A stretch of DNA of 64,000 nucleotides from Membranipora membranacea (Eukaryota; Bryozoa; Gymnolaemata; Cheilostomatida; Membraniporidae). Positions within the stretch are counted from its first letter, which is position 1. Every line of letters begins with the position of its first letter. The position numbers and the translations under genes were made by a program. The stretch covers positions 17,482,001 through 17,546,000 of the forward strand of contig OU612068.1 in the NCBI GenBank assembly GCA_914767715.1. Direction: 5' to 3'. Below, piece after piece: positions 37,594 through 49,500 of this stretch. Below the pieces are notes generated by a model, which worked only from the letters and a program-made list of their open reading frames with translations, searched no databases and was not told where the DNA came from.

Positions 37594-40500
37594 ATGGCTC
37601 TGAGAGGTGAAGGGAAGTTGTCTCAGGTGTTTCAAATCCCGTTAGTGCAGAACTTGGACCATACGACGACTAATCACGTGGGGCGGCCCTCCGCCGTCCC
37701 CGTGATACCTCACAATCATGACTGGCGAGTAGATGACCATGAGTTAGCTGCAGATTTTGATGGATCTCTATCCGGATTGGGTATGGATCTGGCTGGTATT
37801 CCTTACAACATGAGGTTGGTATGAGGGTAAACACGTTGGAATTTTCAAACATGAAAAGTAAATGACACTAACGAGCGTAATTAATCACATAGGATGTCCA
37901 CGCAATTCATTTTTCAAAACTAGTATGTTTTCCTGCATGATTGTCTATCACAGCTGATAGTGAAAGGGATACAGATGTCGGATCAATGATAAATTTGTTT
38001 ACCTGCGCAAATATTTTTGGCACCAGTTCAAAATTAAATGTGTGTCGCCATTCGATGTATATAACAGTCTAACCCTGAAGTGAAACTCAGACCATTTAAA
38101 AGTACAATGTCCTAGTTTACAGTTTTTGCTGCCTTTATTTTGTAGTGATGCCCTGCTAGCGCTGCCTGTGTTCAATGGGTGTCAGATTGGGTGAGTTTAA
38201 CATCACACAGACCATCTCAAGCTTTTGATTTAGTAAGCTAGGAAATGGAGGCTCCATGTGTGCAGAAAAGTGCAAGCTGGCCAATGGCCAAAACCAGTTG
38301 GCAGGGGTTAGGTCTCCTTTACTTAGTAAGAGAAATACACAAAATAACAAAAAACAACTACCATCAGTCCAACATGGCTCTCTTTATGCGATGAAAAAAA
38401 GAGATATCTTGTTATATGTTGCTTTATTGCATTATTTGGTCCCCTACAATTAAGGCTGTCAAATCTCTCAGAGAGATGAGAGGTGAGTAAAGTGGCAAGG
38501 TTTATTGAAAAATTTAAGTTTTTTGAGGCACTCGGATTTACGTTAGAGCACTGGACATGAGATTGTGTGGATTAAATGAATGCTAATCAAGAAACTAAAT
38601 AAGGAAGGTTGCAGGATTGCTTTAGATCTATGGCTCATTTCAGAAGTCAGATCATGTATTCTAGAACCTATTTATCACCTCTCTCGTTGGTTGAGCTTCT
38701 AATACCATGATCCCTAGGGTTAGAAACATCTTACTGATATAACACATCACTCTATCTTGGTGTCACAATACATGAGCCTTCTAATAACACTTAATATCTG
38801 GAAAAATAACCCCTTGTAAGCCTAATATCAAAGAGGTAACAGTGAAGCTCTGCAAGTGTTGTAAACAATTGACCACCACAAACCTCCCTTCCCATTATTG
38901 CGGCTGAAGTGTCTTTGCTGTCTGGTTAAATCAAGTACCCTGTCATTTCTAGAACTATTAATTACAACTAGTTTAGATGATAGGACCCTATGTACATATT
39001 AAGGCTGTCAATTTTTCGCATTCAGGTTCCATCAATATATATTTGTAATTCTTTTTTTTTGTATTCTGCTATAAAGAAGTTATATTAACTAAGTAAAATG
39101 TAAGAAATGTTCCGCCAGCCTACTATGAGATACTATCACACCATATACCATATACCATATACCATCATTACTCGTTATAGACCTGTTGTACAAAGTTTTG
39201 CCGCTGCTCATCAAGGAGGCCTCTCTCTTCACTTGTTGTTGGTTTTGATAATTTGCTGTTCAAAGCAAACTAGGTTAAGAGGCTCCTCCTTAAAATTATT
39301 GTGCTTATCGTGTCAGGGGAATTATTTAGTAAAGGATCGAATGTCCAGGATAATAATTCACTTTTACAAGAGTTTTGGTTTGGTGTGTTTTGTGTAAATA
39401 AGTTGACCCTGGCTATGCACATTTCTCCGAACTACTCTTGAAAACATTCTGAATAGATTGTTTGTCTGAGTCTTGTATACTAAATCCAATCGACACCTCC
39501 TTTTGGTATCATCGATGACATAACAGAATGATTATATTGGAATTTTACATTTGCAATAAATGGATGGTACACTCCAATAAAGATAGTTCCTCAGTAGTGT
39601 CAACCTAAAGAGTTTCATCGGATCGGTTAAAATGTAGGCTGTCGTCTAGTTTATTCCAGTTGTCGTCCCACCAAGTGTGGTGCCTTTTTCGTGTTCCTCG
39701 ATTCTCAAAAGATGCACTTGGGCGTGGATAACTGGATCACAACAAGGTAATGTAGAGATGATGTTTTGTTGCTGACAATCAATGTATTATATATTGTATA
39801 TAACTACATACAAGAATGTGTTTTATCTACTCTGTACTAATGTACTTGTTGTTGTTCTCTCTTGCAAATTTTGGAAAAGGATGGAAGTTGTCTGCCCGGT
39901 CATGTGACAATTAATTGTATCAATTCCTTATTCAGTGGAAGTTAATTTACCTGATCTATACATTTTCCTTTCACATGGATGCAATACAGCTTGAATCCAT
40001 CTGTAACCTAGCATATTGAGAAAATTATCATGTTGTATTGTATTTGATACACATGTATTACATATTCGATGTGCATAGTATAGGAGTCCTTCCATCAAGG
40101 AGTGTTACTCTGTTACGCTGTTACTCCTTGCTTCCACTAAGGAATTTGCAGGGCCCAAAATGTGTGTGAGATAGTTGTGATAAACCTTTCATCAGCTACT
40201 AGTCAAGGGGCCGTTGCCCGCGTTTGGGATTTTGTGGCGCTCCACTATCAAACAGTAGTGGAGCGTCACAAAATCCCAAACGCAGGCAACGGCCCCTTGA
40301 CTAATCAGCTACATGCAACAATCTCAGCCAGTGGCTTGCTGGATTTTTCCTCATCGTTGGTGTTGTGGAAAGTTTTAATTGTACAATTAATGTTAATAGT
40401 TGATTTGGGAGGTTTCGAACAAGTTGGGATGGTCTCTTTCAGTTAAGCGGTGCTCCATACGAAAGGCAGTGGATGAAAAACATGCTGAAACCTTCCCTAC

Positions 40501-43500
40501 TGGTTATTTGCCAGCTTGCCATCCATTACAGCTAGGGGTGTGACTGAAAGGTGTGATTTTGACGCAGAGCGCTGACATCTAATTTAAGGTGTTATTTGAT
40601 AAAACAATATCATTCACTGACTCTGATGGACTATTTAGGTTTAACTAGTTGTCTGATTTCGTTTGACTCTATGGCATTTACAAGTTTTTACAACTCATTG
40701 TATCAACCCTTGACTGCGATTGACTCCAAGGATCAGCTTGATATGCAGCTCGCCACGTTGTTTGATGACACAAGTTTCTGGCTGAACTACAACCAGTGGC
40801 ACTACAAGAGCACACCAGTTTCTACCGGGTAAATTTTCAACACTTTATACACTTAGTTTTCAGGATATTTGTACTCCTCAACAATCCACAGTGTTTGTAT
40901 CGCAACTTGTTGGTGTTGGAGACTCTCTATAGTGTTGAACCTGTTTTAGAGTCTTTGTTTTTTTACATCTGATTGTCTTCAAGGGCTTAATCCATCCTTA
41001 ATGGCTTATCAACACTTCAATCTACCAGACAACTTGTCTCCCCTTGATAAGGTGAGATAAGTTCCTCTAGATGAGTATATTAACTAGAGTTAAGCTGGTT
41101 TGGGGGTGATCTTATGTTAGCGAGCACCAATTTTTCGCTAGTTAAAGTGGGAGTTTGTTTCATGTAATGAAGCTGGGTTAGCATAATCCAGCCATAAAGC
41201 TACTTTAAGGATGTACAAAACTTGTTCTCCTGCAAATACTCTTCAACCCTACTACATGATGGTTGATAATCACTTGTTGTACGACTGTATGAAGAACAAT
41301 GGAATTTGATCCTTGATCCCATGATGGATCCATGAATCTATGAATCAATGATCTATGAATCCATGAATCAATGAAGGAAGCAGTTACATGTATTCATAAT
41401 CTTTAAAAGCAGGACTAGTATGCTACCGAGACTACAACAACAGAGTTCAGAAATCATGTTTTAAAACTCCATAATCAGTTTTTAGGAAATCCATAAATTT
41501 CGTAGGGCGATTTCATCCCAGGTAAATTCTAAAATGCAGCTTATGTGTGGGTTAAAGGGCATCCAAGGTTTCGCAGCAATGCATTAGTGGGTAGTAAATA
41601 ATGTGCTAGGCAGCATCAGCTTTGTGCATGACGCGGCGCAAAACTCAAAGTAGTTGCTGACTCTAACCTGGGTAACACTTCAGTTTAGGGGAGGTTCCAA
41701 GACATTGCTTTAAAGGGCAACCAAGGTTTCGCAGCAATGCATTAATGGGTAGCAAATAATGTGCTGGGCAGCATCAGCTTTGTGCATTACGCGATGCAAA
41801 ACTCAAAGTAGTTGCTGACTCTAAGCTGGGTAACACTTCAGTTTAGGGGAGGTTCCAAGACTTTGCTGTAATAATTATGGAGCACAGGCTAAATAATAAC
41901 AGGAACAGGAAACTGCTATGTGGTATTCTCTTTTAGCTGAGTTTGAGTACCTGATGGAAAAAATGTTTCACAAGAATTCTGGCTGAATAATCATCCGAAT
42001 TATATTTTGTCTTTTTCCCCATGCAGAAGGTGCAATCTGCTATTAATCAATGGCCATCAATGAGAAGTTGTTTGAAACCTTGGTTGCCCTTTAATAATGA
42101 TAGAGCACAGCCTAAATAATAACAGGAACAGGAAACTGCTCTGTGGTATACTATTTTAGCTGAGTTTGAGTACTTGATGGATGGATTGTTTCACAAGAAT
42201 TCTGGCTGAATAATCATCAGAATTAGATTTTGTCGTTTTCCCCATGCAGAAGGTGCAATCTGCTATCAATCGATGAGAACTTGTTTGAAACCTTGGTTGC
42301 CCTTTAAAATCATTCTCTGTCCGAAGATTGAGAAATAAAGGTGCCTTAAGGACGCGGTCACAATAGTTTTATAATGGCAACGTACAAGTTATGTCAACTT
42401 TTATCTATCATCAGATATATTTCAGAAGGAATTCACTTATAACCAATTACCACATGTGGTGTATTACTTGTATGGTGAAATTATAAGCTGCCAAGATTGT
42501 TTATTTCTGGGTTTGCAAGCACAGTTGAACTTTTGAATTGTTTTCTGTCCCCAGCTTATTTTTGGGGAGGAGATCTCCTCTGAATAATTTACTGTTAATT
42601 GTTGATAATGATAGTCCCAAATAGCTTAACTGCTAATCTGCAATGCTTCAATGTGTGTATCACACATTTAAGTCATGACAGCAGTATCTTGGTCAAAGGC
42701 TTCATTATATATATTGTGAAATGACAGAATAATAACTTTGGTTCTGAGAAAGCTATTTGTATTCTAATATACCACACCTCACAATAAAGCAGCAGTTTTC
42801 CATCGCATACACTATGGTTTTCCACAGATGTTTCTTTCCATTGTTATGAACCCATATTGATTATAATTTCTGGAAGATTTGATGGAAACTGATTATGTTA
42901 AAATGAAATAGCAGATGAAATGGCATTGTCAGTCTGAAAGGAATATTACAGAAACCTTGTTCAACCATGGCCTTTCACAGTTGGAGATTCAATTGCTACC
43001 TACTTTGATAAATCCCAGTCCTACACTTTGATATTAACTAGGTTTTATGGTTTCAGCACACCATGCCTCTTGTAGGAGTCATCTTTGCAATGCAAAGCGA
43101 TTCAAGCCCTAAGTTATATTAGGCAATGCAAGTCAATTCAAGCCAATTGATCTAGTTATATTAGGTAATGTGAGTCAATTCAATCCTATTGGAGAAGTTA
43201 TATTAGGCAATGCAAGTCAGTTCAAGCCAACTCATGTAGTTATATTAAGCAATGCAAGCCAATTCTAGCCTATTAGAGTAGTTATACTAGGCAATGTGTG
43301 TCAAGTCAAACCTGTTAAAGTTTTATGACGCTAGGAAATGCAAGTTTACACTGTGTTTTAATTTTAGATTCCAGTATGTATTGTCGGCACCTACTTCTCC
43401 AGCTACAAAGATGAATGAAGAAACTCTCACCTATCTTAACCAGGGACAAGCCTATGATCTGAAAATAAAGAAAATTGGCAATCATAATGCACAGCAGGGC

Positions 43501-46500
43501 TCTAAATACTACAAGGTATAACCAGAGATGATATGACTTTTTTATAGAATTTTGGCAGATGCTGTTTACCAAGGCTAACCTTAGCAATAATGCCATATGT
43601 AGCTCACTTTTTCCATCTATTTAAGACTCAAATTTGTCACAAAAATGTAGGTACTTTGTGGAAATGATTTATGCACTTTGTACAAAAAGGTTCAGTTTTG
43701 CCAAATGCTAGTCATCCAAGACTCTCAAGAGTTCTCCAACACCAAACTGATTCTTGATCATAGACTTAATATAGTATATTAAGTCTATGTTCTTGATCAA
43801 TGATTTATATTTCCTGTCTGATTGTAGAGTTACGTCAAAGTGTTTTTCCATGAGCGGAGACTGCAGTTTACTGAAAATGAGCAGATTGAGGCGTGGATGG
43901 CCCAGAGACCAGGGGAGAGAATTCTAGAGCTAGGTAAATTTGAGTCCGGATCTTCTTGATTCCATATCATTAACACGGCCAATCCTTCGATGTAATTGTT
44001 TGGATGTTAATGTGATGTGAAGAACGCTTACATAATATGTGATATTCCATCATGGGTTTCACACCAGAAAATCCATGGCATGGGTTTCTCACATTAAGAC
44101 CCATGGACAGAGAGCAAACTCCTGTACTTCGGTACACCTTAGGTGGTAATTAGACTTTGCTTGTGACGAGTCTTTGTTGCCGTTAAAACATAAGTAATAA
44201 TTGTACCATGACAAGAACTTTCCTCATCATAATATCAGGCAGTCATGCTGTAAGGGCAGGAAAACTTTAGTCTTATGCTACTTCACAGAAATATAAGTGG
44301 TCAAAGTTCTGCTTATACCAAGAATTTTACTTTTACTAATCGGGTCTTAGCATTACTTCAAGCCTTATGTTGAGCATTGGATAGGTCTTGTGCGTTACGC
44401 TTTGGCCTGATTATCAGAGATGGATACATACAAAAATCTATATGTTTATCGGAGTTGCGCCCTCATTTGTTGAGAATAGACGATAGCTCAAAATAGCCTT
44501 ATTTTACAGCAGGGACGGTGGGACATCTCTGCTCACATGCCTATTTCTTGTTTAGTTTTCAATGGGATTAGTATTCAATGTGGAGATAGTTAGCCCCTTT
44601 AGAGTGCAGGTGCTAGAACACATGGTACTCCACCCTTGCCCACCAGATATCCAGCCACTCTATATATTAAAGGGCAACCAGCGTTTCGCAGCAATGCATT
44701 AATGGGTAGCAGATAATATACTGGGCAGCATCAGCTTTGTGCATTACGCGATGCAAAACTCAAAGTAGTTGCTGACTCTAAGCTGGGTAACTCTTCAGTT
44801 TAGGGGAGGTTCCAAGACTTTGCTGTAATAATTATAGAGCACAGGTTAAATAATAACAGGAACAGGAAACTGCTATGTGGTATTCTCTTTTAGCTGAGTT
44901 TGAGTACCTGATAGAAGAAGTGTTTCACAAGAATTCTGGCTGAATAATCATCCGAATTATATTTTGTCTTTTTCCCCATGCAGAAGGTGCAATCTGCTAT
45001 TAATCAATGGCCATCAATGAGAAGTTGTTTAAAACCTTGGTTGCCCTTTAAGGTAGAGACACGGGGGTCAGCAAATATAGACTTTCTATATACCGTTGGA
45101 AAGCTGCCGAGCTACTGTTGCTTAATAGCTCATCAAAATTTTCATTGGATGACGTTGTGTCATTTTATCAAGGAAATGAGGCCAAAAAATTGTTTTTAGA
45201 AAAGTTTATGGCTTAGACAATTTGATTGCAAGAAATTTCTATGCGGGTAGTACTTATTCTCAGAGGTATAGCTCATCATATTTTATGGCTTAAAATAATA
45301 TATAAAGAGCCTAATATGATTTTTTACGTCACGCAATAATGTGCCTGATTTTTAAATCTGATGATAAAATGTGAAATTTTAAGCACCAACTTTGGGCAGA
45401 TAAAACATTTTGTGGTCAAGATTTTTGCTAGTTTGTTCTGAAGTGCTCTTTAAATGACACACACACCAACTTTCAGCAGTATAACTAATGTATCAAGATC
45501 AGCACGGATATTAAAAGGTATATAAGTTTTGGGTTAATTTTACAGAACATCAAACATACCGTTGAAATGACCACTATTGTTGCCACACAATTTTTTTTGG
45601 AAGTTCTCACATACGAAGCCGCTTTGAATAATGATGGTACATACTGGAAATGCCAACAGACTTTGGCACTGCGTATCTGTTTTCCTCGAATAGCGCACCA
45701 CAGAACACCAAAAACAGCCAAATTAAGGGTTTTTAAGGGCATTCTGTGGTGCGCAATTCGAGGAAAACCGAAAAGCAGTGCCAAATTGTGTTGGCATTTC
45801 TTGTATGTGTTATGCTTGAACAAAGCGGCTCCGTATGTGAGAACCACCGAAAAGATATTTTGTGACCTCAGTAATGATCCTTTTGACAGCATATTTGGCG
45901 TCATTGAAAAAATTACACAAAATGTATCTACTTTTGATCTTGATACATTACCCATAACGCTAAAATTTTGTGTGTTTGTCATTTTAAGAGAACTCCTGAT
46001 GAAACTAGAAAAAGTTTTGACTACAACATCTTTAGCTGCCCTGGATAATTGGTTTAAATTTTGCATTTTATCATAAAAATAAAAAGTCAGGCACATTATG
46101 ACGTGACGCAAAAAGTCACTTTCATATAATCATCATATAATTATCATATATTATTTTAGACCAACAAATATGATGAGCTTTATCTCTTAGAATGAATATG
46201 ACCTGTTTAGAAATATCTTGCAGTCAATTTGGCTGTGCCAGCCATTTTGCTAAAAGCAGCCTTTTTGGCCTCATTTTTTGATAAAATGACGCAACGTCAT
46301 CTGATCAATTTTTGTTGAAATATTAAGCATGAGTAGCTCGGTAGCTTTCCAACGGTGTATAGAAAGTCAACATTTGCTCACCCCCGTGTCTCTACCTTAA
46401 AGAGACATAGAGGGGTCTATTACTGCATATGGGGTGTGTAGATCTCGGGTATTTGTCGCCCCGTTCAACAAGGACCAAAGCGGGAATACCATATTTTTTG

Positions 46501-49500
46501 ATAGAAAATTTTATTTGATGGATATTTATTGGTGCTTTGTTTTCAGATTCACCACTATCATATGGACTTGTGGACTGTCGTGCTGACCCTAGGAACTTGA
46601 ACATGATCGAGTTCATATGGGACTCCACAAAAGAGTGTGGCGTTTTTATCAAGGTGAGACATCTACTTAATACTTCATTTCTTACGGTGGATTACTCTTT
46701 TATGATAGTTAAAGATCTGAAGACTTCAGACATAAGGACTGCTGAGTTTGCAATTATTGAAAAAATAGTGACATGATAATGTGTGCATCATGATAAGACA
46801 TCTGCTATGCGAACAGGGAGGGTGGGATCTCCCACCCTCCCTGATGCGAAGTATGCATATTTGTTAGTTGTCCTCTCATGTGATTTGGAAAGACAAGATG
46901 GGATAACCCTGATTTATTAGTTGTCCTCTCATGTGATCAGGGAGGGTGGGATTATTTGGATAGACAAGATGGGATAACCCTAATTTATTAGTTGTCCTCT
47001 CATGTGATCAGGGAGGGTGGGATGTTTTGGAAAGACAAGATGGGATAACCCTGATTTATTAGCTGTCCTCTCATGTGATTTGGAAAGACAAGATGGGATA
47101 ACCCTAAACTACAAGTAAATCTTTAGTGACAATCATTATTAATTATATGGTAACAATAGTAACAATAATGCTTTAACCATGGTTCATAAAATATATAAAG
47201 CCTCCCTCTTTGTTATTGCAACCATGAGCTGGTTGGAAATGGCTTCTTTCGCTAACTTTGTGTCCCTTATTAAAGGTGGCTGTTGAGCTGCTCTCCAACT
47301 CACACTCATCAATGTAAAAAAACACTGTTGATCATAGTATAAAATATTTATTTCCTGGTCCTCCATTGTTTTAGTGTAACCTTATCACATATACAGGTCC
47401 ACGCTATCAGCACGGAATTCACCCCTAAGAAGCATGGAGGTGAAAAGGGTGTACCATTCCGGATACAGATCGATACTTACTCGTGTAACGAAGAGGAACC
47501 ACCAAAAATTCTTAACTGTGCATCGTGCCAAATCAAAGTCTTCAAGGTATGAAATTCATCTGTAACTTATTATAGTTAGTATAATTTGCATTGAGACAAG
47601 TGGCAAGTTAAAGATTGACATCTATTTATTAGGGAGGTTGGGTAAACCAAATCACAACTTGGTTTAGGGATTTTGCAGCTGACTATGCCAACTTGCATAA
47701 GCAAATATTTTTACATGGAATGTATCCTATTCTATGAATATTTAAGGTGTAGCACCTCAGCCTAATTTGAGAACTGAAACACATTATTTTGTTTTGATTA
47801 TGTCATGATCTCAATGATACTTCGGAGATGCCTTACCTTATCAAGAGAGGGGCAAAATTTTACTGTGTGTTTTTGGCTGTATAGGTCAACACGTTATCAA
47901 GCCGTGCACAAGCAGGGGGTGGTGGAGTACGCGATTTATATTTACGTAAACAACCTTACAACTGTACTCTAATCCGGTGAATATCGACAAAAACAGTAAT
48001 TCAGCTGTTATATTCAATAACGCTGTATTCTTCCGGAAAGTAAATGAATTTATATAGTTTGGTAGGCAGCAGCTTCTGAAAACCAGCTAGGGATAGATTA
48101 TAGTTGTGTTCTGGGTTCTAATATCCCTAGTCTACCAACATAATAAGGCAGATTTTTAATAGGTGACATACCCAGGAACTGATAAATCAAAGCTCTTGCT
48201 GCGCACTGTAGCACCTAACCCCAAACATAGCAATAATGCCTAATCCAGACTCAGTTCTACTTTAATCTGACATCAGATGCTTGTGAAGTAATAACAATTA
48301 TGTGATTGCTAGAAATTTAATTTATTTTATTTAAAAATTCAATCATCCAAATTTTTGAATGTCCTGATAAGGATTTGAACATCCCCTGCGTCCACACACA
48401 TTTTGATTACAAAAATAATGTCGAGTACACATCCAGTTTGCGATATCATTATTGAATGCACTAAGTATTGACTCAAATTAACTCCTACTTTGAAACCAAA
48501 GGATAAGTTCTCCCCTATTTTTATCGATACATTGACCAACTACCTAGCCAAGTTGTCAGTCCCTGGTGCACGCCATGCAGTAAAGAGGTGTACGCATGAC
48601 ATAATGAGAAGACAACTCTGAAATAGAATCATTTGGCTACAGAGTGAGGTTGCAAGACAGGGACTATACTACATACCCTACTTATAAATGCTACCGTTCT
48701 TACTGCATTTTTTGGCAGGGAGGTTCTGATTTATCACTTTAGGGACATTTATTGCCAGAATAAAGTGCATTTTTAAAAATAAAATAATTACATTTTTCTA
48801 ATCACCAATGCCTTAATTCATGTAATGGTACTCAAAGGTAAACAAATAATTTAAATTCTTTACATACCACTATAAGCTATTATTGATCTTTTTAGCCAAA
48901 GGGAGCTGATAGAAAACAGAAAACTGATCGGGAGAAAGTCGAGAAATTACCTGGTGCTGAAAAGGTGAGTTATGTCCTGTGACAAACACATCTAGGTGTT
49001 TGATTGGTTGTGATATATGTGGATATTTTCTGATGGTGACTATTGGGTTCCTCATCGATCACAGCCATGCTGTTTGCTCATTTTCGTGGTTCGAGTGTTT
49101 GCATGCCGTGCTTGATGTTGGAATTTCCTAGAGTAGAAACTGGAAGGTGAGATATGATAAGGTGGATAAGTTGTATCTGAGATGGTTTCATTTTCAAAGC
49201 TGGCCATGACTTGGGTGCATGGTTCCATGTTGCCAATTAACGATTCGGCTTGAGGATTAATAATCTGTAATAATCTGCTGATTGATGTTACTACGGGAGT
49301 TTGAAACCAAATTTTTGTGTTCCTGGTATTCATACGCAGCCTAAAAATGAAGAAAGAAACTTTATTATTGTCTTGCTGAGTCCTACTTCAGATTTGCTTA
49401 AGAGTTTCTTTGGTGGTGTTGATTTTGGAAGGAGGTTGGAACCTGAGACGCCTGGTATAGGTATGGCCATCAGGTTGAGGCTGTTATTACTACTACAAAT

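Noticed and set aside
40984-41051. Possible CP2 exon ending in CTTGATAAGgtgaga
   Set aside because: Open only in phase 1, whereas the neighbouring exons need phase 2; inclusion gives an immediate stop.
45485-46111. Long open frames on both strands (208 and 169 codons)
   Set aside because: They are mirror images produced by the palindromic TTAA element; no known domain and no splice context.
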